A stretch of DNA of 64,000 bases from Prosapia bicincta (Eukaryota; Arthropoda; Insecta; Hemiptera; Cercopidae): the NCBI GenBank assembly GCA_036971475.1, contig JBAIZL010000010.1, positions 12,218,026 through 12,282,025 of the forward strand, read 5' to 3'. Position 1 is the first letter of the stretch, and each line of letters opens with the position of its first letter. A program made the position numbers and the translations under genes. The notes below the pieces were generated by a model. It was not told where the DNA came from. It did no database searches and saw only the letters and a list, made by a program, of their open reading frames with translations. Positions 29,801 through 42,065 of this stretch are shown piece after piece.

Positions 29801-31934
29801 GTATGCTTTAACAATCTTCTTAAATACTCATTTTGTACATAATTATTGGTTTTTACAGTGCAATAATCATGACATTATCTCAATTAGCACTCATTATCTC
29901 ATCACCCGCGGGACTCAGTCACTTAAGAAATGCTTCAAATATAAGTAAAGAGCAGCATCTGTTAGTTTAGAAGCTTCTATTCAAAATTACAATAATCATT
30001 GAAGCTGATTTTGCCATACACAAAACGTTTACATTATAGTAAATAAACTCTGCAGCTAAGCCGAGAAGGAGGCGATTTCATGACCTCTGTAGTTTTGCAG
30101 TGTCTATACCAAAACAGTGGCTCCAGGTATGCTATGGGAATAAGCCTTTTTTGTATAAGGAGGGAACAATTTGTAGCCTAGAAAGGCATTAACGCCAAAT
30201 AGGCGTTAACATATATAACAAAATGTACACAAAAATTTACTAAAGGTAGCACTTACTTTTTGTATGATTCTAAATGGGTTTATTTATACCAAAGAAAGTG
30301 ATACTGTTGACAGGTTTTTTTCATTTATCTTTATATGTTAATGTGTACACCAGTAACTCAAGTTTAATATTGAAATAAATAAAGTATGATTGTATATAAA
30401 GGGGGGCTGGGCATGAAGACATTGCATATTTTAAAAAATCTGACAAAAACTTGGTTGATACATGAGTCAAGATGTCGGTCTTTGACTCGCATATCAACTG
30501 AGTTTTTGTTCAACAAAAAATTGTATGAATACACCTCATCATAAAAAAATCAAGTTTTAACCTTATTTTAACTATTACTACTTATAAGATATTAGGCCAT
30601 CGTACTTAATGTATAAATCAAGTAAATACAATAAAATGTAAATATTCAAGTAAAACTCATGTTTTATGTATAAATATTTTAGTCCTAAGTCATGTCCTAC
30701 AATTCACCAATTTTTAAAATAATTTTCTGAAACAAATAATACACTGGTAAACATATGAGGCTTGGGTATTTATTTTATTTTTAATGCAGGGTTTAAGCCA
30801 CTGCCTCCAGGTATGTGTGCCATTGAAAGGATATATGGCATTTACATAACCATAGTAAAACTGCTTAATTTTTTCGTTCCTTTGCATAACTAATGTAAAA
30901 TTTTAGAATATGTGTTTGCTTTCCATAACCATATTGAGACTTTAGTATATACACACAAAAATACCTATTACATATATTTTTATCTATATATTAATTTTTT
31001 TTAATCATTGAATATTTGTGATTCAGGAATAAACATATGGTGTTTATAACAGTAAATTTACTCTCAATGCTAAAAAAGCTATAGTGAATAAAATAATTTT
31101 CAGATTTTACTTCAATAAAAATATTTTCTGCTACTAACATGTCTTATCTTGCTACCTTGTAAGATGCTACTTATTTGTGTGTTATCTTGTCGTGTAATTG
31201 TTTTCTTCAAAGATTAGAAATGAAATCTCAACAATATTACATAGCTAACAGTTTTCTGTATCATATGGACTTTGTACCTTGTTCTTAGTATCCATTAATG
31301 TGTGAGTTAATTTTAAAATATTTGTTTCATATTTTGCTCCAACTATTTATAATAAATTGATGAGTTTTCAGTTCATTTAAAATGTTAATAATAAGTGTTT
31401 TCTTTTTTGATAAATGTTATTAACACTATTGATCATTTTAAAATAACATTTGCATGAAAGTACAGAAGTTTTCTTTAGAATTTCTCCAGTAATTAAGCCA
31501 TTTAATATGATGACCAGAAATTATAAAACTAATTTCAACCAAAATATTCTAAATAATAAAGTTTACTGTATAAAAACTTCATTATATTTGAATTGGGGTA
31601 ACAATAACCTAAACGTCTTCTGAAGGTTAACAATATTTGCAATGTAATAGCAATAATTTTAGTGTTCGACTTTTAACTTTTTTAATATCTTCTAGAGGCA
31701 CAATAATCTTAATAGTACTTCTGAACAGTTCACATTGTAACATCATTTTAAAAACAATACAAATTTGATATCAACTGATTTGAAAACTTCAATTGTTTAT
31801 GCAAACTTCATATAAATTTTATTCAGTCCAGTTTAATGAGTATCATTTTCCTTGTTCTTCATGAAAAACTTGAATGTTTGAACATTATAAAATAACTTGT
31901 TGAATTTAAAAATTAAGTAAATGTGTAAAAACTT
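26870..31934 (+). other. 5 kb intergenic, mostly featureless
   Basis: AT-rich, low complexity in places. The only structured site I note is a perfect 8-bp dyad (TTAACGCC-AAATA-GGCGTTAA) at 30189-30209. No coding exon recognised. Confidence 0.5.
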
Positions 31935-32004
31935 GGAAAGATGCACTAATGCTCTTCTATACTAAAACACTTGATCACACTAGCGGTCTTCATCAGCATC
32001 TTTC
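31935..32004 (-). ncRNA. decayed hammerhead-like motif with its own stem I
   Basis: Minus strand: GAAAGAUG, then CUGAUGA, an extra A, a stem II-like GACCGC...GUGAUC with weak pairing, then AAGU in place of GAAA and about 25 extra bases, then CAUCUUUC. The 8-bp outer stem is perfect but unrelated in sequence to that of the 24-kb copy. The core is broken, so no activity is expected. Confidence 0.4.
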
Positions 32005-32136
32005 TATCGTTATATTGGTGTGTTATCTACTTGCATGAACATAATTAGCATATGTCTTGTTATATGTATTTCTTGCAAAACTAAATTTATTGAAGGGGCT
32101 TGTGTCTCCTTGATGGATTGAAATTAGTTAAATATA

Positions 32137-32427
32137 GCAATATCTTCATGTATATATGAAGTAGTAGAATGACCCTGGTATATAGCAGGTTTACTTGAAA
32201 TAAACATCGCAAACCTCGCCTTTATCTTTTCCTACTCGTAATAGGATCAGATGACTGCTATGTCATTTCAGTAGTCCAATACGGCAATATCTTCATGTAT
32301 GTATAAAGTAGTAGAATGACCCTGGTATATAGCAGGTTTACTTGAAATGAACATCACATACCTTGCCTTTATTTTTTCCTACTCCTAATAGGATCAGATG
32401 ACTGCTATGTCACTTCAGTAGTCCAAT
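32137..32427. repeat. 147-bp tandem duplication
   Basis: GCAATATCTTCATGTAT begins copies at 32137 and 32284, about 93% alike, including GACTGCTATGTCA. A further short pair (CCAATGTACCTTCTGTAATC) occurs near 32727 and 32860. Confidence 0.85.
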
Positions 32428-32429
32428 AA

Positions 32430-34200
32430 TGCTTCCATCTCTTTTTGTTTCCCTTCTTCTTCCAAGTAATAGGATTCACATCATTTTCTTCTACACCTGT
32501 ATGACCAGTTTCTTATACAGTCCAACCCTGATTATACATTTCCGCCTCTTCCATATCAGTCTGACAGATAACATCTCTCTTTGAGCCCAGAAGGAAATAA
32601 ATCTACTTCAAGTATGCAATCTTAATCATGTGAAGTCACAATCCGTTTTTATGTCAGAGACTGAGAAAGTGCCGCTGAAACCATTCTAGCAACAGTTATT
32701 CCTTACTCCTATTAATACTTGAGCCCAATGTACCTTCTGTAATCCTACATATTTTATTTCCTACTCTTCCATGTGGGTGTCCTATGATCTCAATAGAGTG
32801 TAGTTTTACCTCGTGACTACCCTGCAATTAAGCCCTATACTCCCAGTAACCCTTCAGCTCCAATGTACCTTCTGTAATCCTACAATTTCTCAATTCCTCC
32901 ATGGGGATGTCCTTTAAGTAAATTTACCTCATAAATACCCTGCATTTGTAACCCATAACTCTCTTTTGCTACCAGTTATCATGGGTATTGAGAGAAGGGT
33001 GCACGTACATCCCTCTGACTATAGAAATAATGTATTAAAATTTGGAAAATCGGTAAGAAAATAGACATATATTGTTTAAATAAGAGTGTGGTCTTTTTAA
33101 TACACAATCCTTTAGTTTAGTCACCAAACTTCAATCTCCTTCCTGGGTGTTGCCCAAATTTTTTGATTGCTTGATTAATAAAGTGTATTTTCCTTCACTC
33201 TCTTCTTTGAATGCCTAGTATATCCTATAGTCAAAATATTCCATGTCTTCACTTGGTGCAGTGAGCATCCAATGAAGCTTGTTATAGCTGTGTCACACAG
33301 ACCTTAGCAACACTGGGATCGACAGATGTAGGTTCACAATCATACTATGCCATAGATTTAGTTTTTAAGTTTCAGAAATTATGGCCATATATATTGTTTA
33401 TCTTCTTTAATTTAAATAAATTCAATTTTAGTTAGTTTTTATGTTTGAAAAGTGTTGTTGCATGAACCAAGATGCTTTCTCATGCTATTTATGTTTGTAC
33501 TGCATGTATGTTCATTTTAAATTTTTGGAATGAGCAGATTATTAGAAAAATGAATTATTAGATTAGTGTAAAATGTCATTTTTAGATGTCCATTACCCAA
33601 GATGAGTACCCCCCCCCCTATGAAATGTTTTTGTGCCACCTATACCAGTAACATATGAGCTCTATATAATTTATGTAATCAAACTGATTTCTCCACTTCC
33701 TAATCCTCCTTAATGATGACCGTTCTCAGTAAAGACGTCAAAGGGTAGATTTACTTCATGAATACCCTGCACATGTGAGCCATGATTCTCTCTTATCTCT
33801 TACAAAAGTAGTTTTATGTCCTTTTACTTTAATGCTATAAGTTAATTCTATTAACATTCAAAACATATTTGAGATATACTTTCTATCACAGTCTCATGCC
33901 TGCTTTTATACTCCAGTGCAGACAGAAGAGTTGGAGTAGTGATTAAACTGTAGATGTAACCTTGTCATAATTGGAGAAACAGTAAATTATCTCTCATCTC
34001 GGGTTATACATTTTTTTGTTTACTTGCTACTCGTTTATAAAAGAAAAACACTGATATATCAGTATTTAGAAAGCACAACTCAAATGAAGAATATATACAC
34101 GACACAACAAGAGTTTACGTACAGAAAAAGCTTTATCTTCTATTAGTGTGAATCTCCTATCTAGTAGAGATTTATTAAAACATTATTATCTTATTAATCA
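32430..34200 (+). other. intergenic, nothing recognised
   Basis: Slightly less AT-rich in 32430-33000, with weak internal repetition (ATTTACCTCATGAATACCCTGC-like phrases near 32800, 32925 and 33750). No coding signal that I can assign. Confidence 0.4.
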
Positions 34201-34381
34201 CTTAAACGATAGTTTATGACTATCTGAACTTTAAATTTTTTTAAACTTACTGAGACGTTTTCGATCACTTGCCGATCATCAGTGTCTCTTTCTTGGACTG
34301 CAGCCTGTCTTGCTGTGTTGAATTCTTGAATTTTGTAGTCTATGGACTACATAACATAATGGACTACAAAATTCAAGAATT
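34195..34381. repeat. truncated family-H Penelope terminus with hairpin
   Basis: Shares TTTATGACTATC and ACTTACTGAGACG with 24.2 and 58.3 kb. On the minus strand (34252-34288) CUGAUGA and GAUCGAAAAC survive, but stem II is shortened and the sequence between GAAA and the outer stem is partly deleted. A second inverted pair (ATTCTTGAATTTTGTAGTC) lies at 34321-34381. Confidence 0.7.
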
Positions 34382-34389
34382 ATTATCTT

Positions 34390-35600
34390 CCCGTATCAAA
34401 TTCTTTTAAAGTCCACTCTAAATTATTATATAAGGTTATCAGTGATTTTAAAAAACCATCAAGTTTACCACAATAATATATCAATTAGTCTGCTGTATAA
34501 ACTGTAACAATCCCAGATATGCACAGCAACTGACATTTTGACAAACACACTTCTGATATAAAGCTATATCCTGACTCACTATGTATCTCTCATGAAGAAA
34601 TAGGAAGCAGAAGTAAACGCCTTTATCTACATAACTTATTAAGATAATTATAAATATTTATAATTTTTTAGTGAAAACTAGTAGCTCACGTGAAGATGGA
34701 ATCAACAAATATAAGCTAATTAATACAAACATTATTTTAAACAACCCAACTTTAATATAAAAGTTAGAATTCATATCTAAGGATATAATTTTTAACTTAG
34801 TTTCTATCACATTCACCCAGAAAGTTTTTACAAAATTTAATAACAAATTATAACACTATTCATTTTACTAATCAAAATTTGTTGAATGTCTGGTTTATTT
34901 CAAATGTTTGTAATAAAGATCTTAATTTGTCTTCTGATATTCTCCATGGATTCCTATTTTTGCTGATGTTAAATCTTTTATGCACATACAATTTATACTA
35001 CACATATTACATATGTACATATTTATATATTTATATTGTTTTTTTTTATTTCATTAATAGCTTTATGCAAGCCTCTTATATAAATTTGGAATTTTAAGAA
35101 AGAAAGTGAAGTAATCATTTCAGCAAAATTTAAATTACATCTTCTTCAAGTTGATAAAGTAAGTTTATTTGGAAAATGTTACAATAATTAAATTGAATGA
35201 ACCTCCAGCTTCCTGGATTTCTTCATTCATTGATGAAGATAGACATCCACTCCCTTCTATTTTAACATTTCAGTTTATTTTTATATCAAGACTTTTAATT
35301 AAAATTAAAGACTTTGTAAGAAAAGTTAAAAAAACATTTACCTATATTATAAGCTTGGTGAAAACCACATAAATTACAAGTTTGGCAGTAAACACTTTAA
35401 TTAATATCGTGTTCAACGAATTTCGTATCGTGAGAGAATTTTGTAACTCTATCTTTCGTGATTATTTAATACCTTATTATACAGCCAAACATAAATATAC
35501 AGTCTAAAGTTCAGCTGATTTTGTCCCTAAAAAATGATGAAAACAAACTATGACTAATACAGTATATAAATCTTAGATTAAACTCTTGTGTTATCAATCG
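34390..35600 (+). other. intergenic, nothing recognised
   Basis: AT-rich. Small open frames (34879-35097, 35169-35372) show no resemblance to known proteins. Confidence 0.5.
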
Positions 35601-35609
35601 ATTAATTAG

Positions 35610-35780
35610 TGCTGATCATGTGGCAATTTTGTTTGCTTGCCGCTATACTTGCCAGTTGCCATTGCCAGTACCAGATTTGATTCTGGTTGGCGGTTTGCCT
35701 TAAGTTAGGGTTGTTTTGTGCTCGTTTTTTTTTTGTTAGAACCTTTAAAATTGGCTTCGGAATAGCACTGCTGTAATTAA
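35610..35780 (+). other. possible non-coding first exon of NNT (speculative)
   Basis: A patch richer in G+C than its surroundings ends in a consensus donor (AA, then GTAAGTAC at 35781). The NNT coding exon at 60088 starts only 6 bp before its ATG, so an upstream non-coding exon must exist somewhere. This is one candidate. There is no TATA box or other direct support. Confidence 0.2.
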
Positions 35781-37239
35781 GTAAGTACTGTATCCCAATA
35801 ATATCATTTTATTGAAATTATATTTGAAAATGTCATAAAAGTTAATCTGTCAGTGCTTACTTGAGTAGGTTAGTAAATGTATGAATTCCTCAAGTTTTAA
35901 ACATATTTTAAACTTGTTTATGGACATTTCACTTAATATAATATATATATAATTCAATAACTATACTACAATACATGTTATATTAAAAGTAGGTTTTATC
36001 TAAACTAAAATAATTTGTTTTAAAACAAATTTGGTATAGTAACATGTGGTTGTAATCTATGTCATCCTATAAACCGGTTTTAATTTAAATTGTCAATTTA
36101 AATAAAATACCTTGACTTAAAAAATCTGTCTGCGGTATTTGATTTTATTTAAGCTAAACCCAAGGTGTTTGAAGCCCCTAGTACTCATTTATTAAATAAA
36201 TTAAGGTAGTATTTTGTTTTCTATTTCTACATGTTTGTCTATGGACATGTTTAATGGCAATGTGTTTTGATTAATAGAGCATTAAAATAGTAATTTTCAT
36301 TAAATAAAAACTCGGTTGATGAGTGAGTCAAAGAAAAAGAAAAATGTACATCTCATCAGTAATTTTCATTAGTTATGTGTTCTTGTCTACTTAAAGTAAT
36401 AAGTCACTGTCAATCTCATATCTAATTTAAGTGGTGTAAGTGGTGTTCAGTTTCTTGAAAGGTTTTTGCCTGGTTAGATAGATATGATGAAGGGATACCT
36501 ACATAAAATAAGTCCCAGTACCAAATTTTAACTATTAAAATATTGGTTGTGGTAATACTTGACAAAGACTGCTTTAACTCAGATTTGTCTTTTTATACGT
36601 ATTACTAAAACTTATAGTATTAGTTTAATATTAGTGTACCACCTTCGATTTTTTTCACATATGTTGCCTAAAAATCACTCAACATTTAAAACCTCAGAAA
36701 CCATAAATAGTGCTTAAATTTTGAAAAAGTTTGACCCTAACCTAAATACTTTTAAGACACATGTAAGTGTATACAGAGAATGTTTTCCTTGTACATGAAA
36801 ACATTATTTTAAAAAATATAATAAAACTTTATACTGACAGGGCAAAATGTAAGACTTTAACAACCTTACTTTATAAACACAGTTTTGTATGAATTAAATC
36901 TTGAAGAATTGCTGTAATATATCACATAAATATAAAATATCTGATCAGTCTAGATTTTGTTATTAAAAAAAGAATTAAACTTTAGAAACAGTTAGAGTTA
37001 CCATTAAGCGAAGTTATAAAAAGTGAATCTTTTTATATATTTTGCTTGAGACTAGAAGGCAGGGTTTTACATAGGGTGGGAACTTACATAATAAATTAGT
37101 AGTTATTTTCTAAGTTGTAATGTTAGCTAATTTTATTTTGTTATAAACTAAATACTTTATAGCTATATTGTAAGGTAGTGCTCTGATTTACAAAAATAAA
37201 AAAAATCTATACCCTTTTAGATGGTCAGATGTCTTTAAT
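35781..37239 (+). other. non-coding, nothing recognised
   Basis: AT-rich sequence without coding signal or repeat that I can support. Confidence 0.5.
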
Positions 37240-37382
37240 TAACTAAAAATACTATAGTTAAAAGGTACTTAACTAAGTACCCTGTAGAGGGTTAGCTTCG
37301 TAAAAGGAACGAACGTTTTGAAAAGAGTCAGCAAGTAAGCCATTATGTATTCACTTAGTTAAATACCTTTTAATTATAGTTT
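37240..37382. repeat. small foldback element
   Basis: Left arm 37240-37279 (ACTATAGTTAAAAGGTACTT) and right arm 37350-37382 are reverse complements with a ~70-bp loop that contains CAGCAAGTAAGC. Confidence 0.7.
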
Positions 37383-37605
37383 AATCAGTGAATTCAAGAT
37401 GATTACATCAAGCAACTTTAACTAAAAATAGTTATTTTAAATGTTAACCATAGTTAGTGGTTGAAATTTAAACTAAATATAAACAGAACTCATGTTCTGT
37501 ATTTATCAAAATAAGTGTAACTGTGTAAACTTAATGTTTCCTAATAAAATAAATAATTTAGATATCAAAAAAGTTGCATGTTGTAATTACTTTGAATTCA
37601 CTGAC

Positions 37606-37731
37606 TAAACTATAAGTAACTATTGCATAACTAAATGAATACTTTAGAGCTTACTTGCTGGTGTGTTTCGAAACAATCATTAAATAAGCTCTATAGTATT
37701 CATTTAGTTATGCAATAATTACTTATAGTTT
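37606..37731. repeat. second small foldback element
   Basis: Arms 37606-37651 and 37685-37731 (ACTATAAGT...ACTAAATGAATAC) are reverse complements. They end like the 37.2-kb foldback and share TTACTTGCTG or its complement, so the two are probably related MITEs. Confidence 0.75.
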
Positions 37732-38091
37732 CAAACAAGTTTTTTAAATTCATGGGTGTTTTATAAAAATGGGTTCAGTTGTTCCCCCAAATAATGACAA
37801 ATAAAAAATCAAAGCTCATATTCGGTTGTATGCTATTTTATTTATTTTTATGAAAAGTAGAATTTTATTAAAATATTACTCTACATGTTACTATATTATT
37901 TTATATGAACATGTTTTTTGAAGTCTTGAAATTTTTCTTGAGGTGTTGCAGTCAGGGCTTTTATTTCTCCCGAAACATTTTGCAAAATCTTCCTACTGGC
38001 TGTATTAATTCATCCAATATATTTAGTTTATAACAGCAGTTTGAAAACTTCTCTAAATGTTTTAGAAAGGAACAACTTACCTCAGCCATAC

Positions 38092-38192
<101 letters not shown>

Positions 38193-38459
38193 TTGTTTAT
38201 ATTATAGCACTTGTTCTAGTTATGTTTCAATGCCTGATCCCATCAAAAAATGCTTTGATCCTCTAGACCTGCAAAATGCAGGTCAGCTTCAACTCAGTTC
38301 TTGTTTGAAGAGAATATCCATTCACTAAGCTAAATTTTCAGCTTGACAACAATTTGTATCATAGTTCGTTTTCTAACATAATGGCCCTGTGTCTGGACGA
38401 TCATTACCTTTATGAAAGATTAGGTCTTTCTCGACAAACCTGGTATTTTTTTTGTTTAT

Positions 38460-39120
38460 CTTTTATTGAGTAGTTCTTGAAGGTAGCATTGTATTGTCCT
38501 GTAATTGTTTGATCAGTAGTATATCAGCAGAATTTCTTTCACTTTTCTAAAAGTACACAGTGACTTTTTCAGCTGAATATATTGGTTTCTGCGGTAAGGC
38601 TGAATAAACACATTCCTACTGCTTGGATTGTTATTTTGTCTATGAATACAAACTGGCACAACAGACTGTTGGTTTCTCTGAAATGTGGTTGATCATTCTT
38701 TGGACATTTTCGTTCTGATGTGTTTATGATCCAAACTTAAGACCGTCCTCATTAATATAGCACATCATTTTCTTACCTACAATTCCATTCTTAGGCCATT
38801 CATATGACAGCCCTACAGGTTCAGCAATTTCTGTCACCCTTATTGACAATCATGGCCATTTTATATACATCTGCATAGTTTCTGCAGTGGGGACACATTT
38901 TCACTGACCACCACATGGATCATCATCTAAGCTGTCCCGACCAAACTTAAACTTATTTATTCCACCTGGCAACAGTAAAATATGAAGGAGAAGAGTCTTT
39001 CAGTGTGTTTTAAAAATCAGCATGAATTCCCTTTGCTTCCAGCCTTACTGTATAAAATCCTTATTGACTTCTCGAATCTCGGGTTTTTGTCTCCACAAAT
39101 CACAACCTGGATACTGCAAT
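38460..39120 (-). pseudogene. mariner transposase pseudogene
   Basis: Minus strand, frames interrupted by stops and shifts: KDSSPSYFTVARWNK, then KFGRDSLDDDPCGG (second helix-turn-helix and linker of mariner), a repressor-like VTEIAEPVGLS, then TK-QSKQ, a Lys-rich stretch and SEKEILLIYY, equivalent to the region between the first and second catalytic aspartates (usually W-x-SEGILLIDYL). At least six in-frame disruptions show the copy is long dead. No terminal repeats were identified. Confidence 0.75.
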
Positions 39121-41522
39121 AGGTACACATTTGCAACAACTTTCTATTTAAAGCAGTAACTTACTACTACTCTCCTTGTATTGTATGGGAAGAGTCAGTC
39201 GACCTTTGTTAGTGTTTCCAAGAACTTACTACACTATCCTCGCACAATAAAGTTGTATGGGTAAGGATAGTGTGTGTGTGTGTGTGTGCGTGCGTGCGTG
39301 CATGTGTGGGGGGGAGATAGCTTGTTATCTCATAAATTTCAATTTGTAACAGTTTTTATAAATTCTATACACCATTTACAATAATGTTTTTAATAGCTTT
39401 GTGAAGTGCATGGACATTAATCTGGAAATGCCATTAATGTTTGGGAAAACAGGTTCCTTTTAATGTTTAAAAATATTTGTTTTCATATAGAAAAAAATAT
39501 TTCATCTTTAATCATATTGGGTATTATTTTATGCATATTGTATTTTGAGAAGAACAAGCTATCTGAAGGATTGCTGACTAGTTGCTCCTGCTATAAGTGG
39601 TGCTATAAAGCAGAACTCTGTGGTAATGCATGCAGACCAGTCAGTTACAGAATGGTTTGGTAACTCCTGTGATTTTTGCTTTGCAGCATCTTTTTTTTTT
39701 GTAACGTTGGTTGCATTTAGGATATGAGATCAGGGGTTATGTCCAACAGATTCTAAAAAGTAGTGAGGTTTTTCTATTTGAAATAATGTGGGTATTGTTT
39801 GATTGGGTTGGATCGAAACAGATAAGGTTATATTGGGGGACTCTTTTTATTTAATCTGACGGGAGACTAAGCGCCTAATTTCTTTTTTTTATAAGTTTTT
39901 TGTACAAGTTCAATATAGTTGTAAATTAGAATGATAAATGTTATGTTACATAAGACTTGTTACAAAACTACTTTTAAAAAACATGTAACTTAAAAGCCAA
40001 TACTGTAATTTAAAAAAAAAACAAATTTTAATTCACTTAAGACTAATTATAAAATTAACTTAGGCTAAAAGGCAAAATGGCTGAAGACTAATTTCTTAAA
40101 GTGAAATATTTGAGAAATAGAGAAGGAAATGTATCCCTTGAAATTCAAAGGTTTTTTAAATAATTTTTTTAATTAAATTTTGAATTTAATTTTTTTATAA
40201 ACCATATACAATAAATGGAAAGGAAACTTAGAGAAATTAATGGAGTTATATTTTCACTATTTGTGTTATTTAATAAAGTTTGTTTATGGATTTATAATTC
40301 TACTATTGTATATTATTTAATTATTATTATTTTATTGTAAATTGTTTTTCCTTGAAATGTTTTATATTTACGTTTGCACTTGATTTCAACATGGATTACA
40401 AGTTTTATATTTAATGTATTTGTTAACTTGCCCAACATGACAGCTAAGGATGTAGGAATGCCATATTAACACAGCAGTGCTAAGTAATCTAATTTTGTTT
40501 TACCAGACTTTGGGAAAACAAGTTTAAAGTTAAATAAACTTGGGTGTGTGACATAGGTTCTACAGGACAAAGAGGTATATTTATTTATTTGTAAGTTATT
40601 GGGTTATAACTTTTAAATAGTTATTAAAATTTAGTTTAATTTTGTGTGCTTATAATCAGTTAGTGTATACTATAGACATAATTGGTGTATGGGACTAAAA
40701 CAGTAAAATATAATCTGAGAAATGAAATGAAACAGGACAAGCATTACTGAGGTTTAATTTGTTCTTAAGTGAACTTTTATATTTGAACCTGTAAAATATT
40801 TAACTGCAAAAATGTTGAAATCCTTTAATGGGCAATCAAATATTGCATCTTTAATTTCTATTAGTAATTTTTTAAAGTCAAAAGTCAGAACCACCAATAT
40901 AAGACAATTTGTAAGTAATTTTTTATTTGGAACAGATATGTAGATCTATTCTTTGCTATGGTTGTAGAAAACTATCTACTCGCTACTCCTTAAGTTATTG
41001 TGTATGCCTGGGTGTTTTGATAATCTTATTGTAATCTTCAGTTTGAACAATTAACCTGTTTTACTTGTTACCGTTCACATTGATTTTGTAAATTCGAAAC
41101 TGTTAAGAATGAGAATGTTTTTGCCTGTAGCTAACAGTCATTAGTATGGGATGGCCACCAAACAGTGGTTATGCCCTACTTTAAGAAATGTTCCCAATTA
41201 CCACCTGCCACTGTTATTCTTGACATCATTTACAACTGACAATCATACTCTGCAGTTCTTTTTCTTTTCAAGTAATTTTAGTATAATTATAAATAAAGAT
41301 TTGCCAAGTAGTCAATTTTAATATATATTCATTTTATCATTTTTAATTTGTAGTACAACTACCAACATGTTTTGAAAAACATTGAATTCATGTAATTTTT
41401 ACACTTACAAAAGCATAATGAATGATATGTTTCAAATAATTTTAAAACCTTGTTTTACAAATATATGGAAAAATTAGGGTGTTGACTATTCAAATAAAAC
41501 AAGGCTCTTAATATATATAAGA

Positions 41523-41526
<4 letters not shown>
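39121..41526 (+). other. intergenic, nothing recognised
   Basis: AT-rich. Contains a (GT)n/(GC)n-type tract at 39270-39316. No coding signal that I can support. Confidence 0.5.

Positions 41527-41597
<71 letters not shown>
41527..41597. repeat. (TA)n microsatellite
   Basis: About 70 bp of uninterrupted TA dinucleotides. Confidence 0.95.
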
Positions 41598-41602
<5 letters not shown>

Positions 41603-42065
41603 TAATTAGGTGATTTTATTTTATGAAATTTTAAAAAAAATTGGTGATAAGAGAAAGAATTTTAAAAAAACATCCAATGAATGACCTTCAGGCATTTTTA
41701 GGCTTTGTACTATTAAGATAGTTAGAGGGGCCAGAGATCAATTGTCATAAATAATTACATCTTGAACTTTTTCCAACTTGGGTTTGTTTTGGTTGTAGCA
41801 GAAATGTTTACAATAATGGTTGAAACTTATTTAATAATTGCCATAAAAAATATTTTTTTAAAAAATGCTAGTTTATCAAGTAATTGCTCTAAATATACCA
41901 TACCACATCGCTTTTTGGATATATTAAACAAATTTCTCTCTGGCACTCAGAGAATATGTAACAATGCCCCCTAGATACTTTGTATCTGAAGGAATCCCAA
42001 TATGTGTAATTAAGCTTCAGATTTCAGATTAATTCATTTCAAGTACCTTTAGATTCCTATAATAA

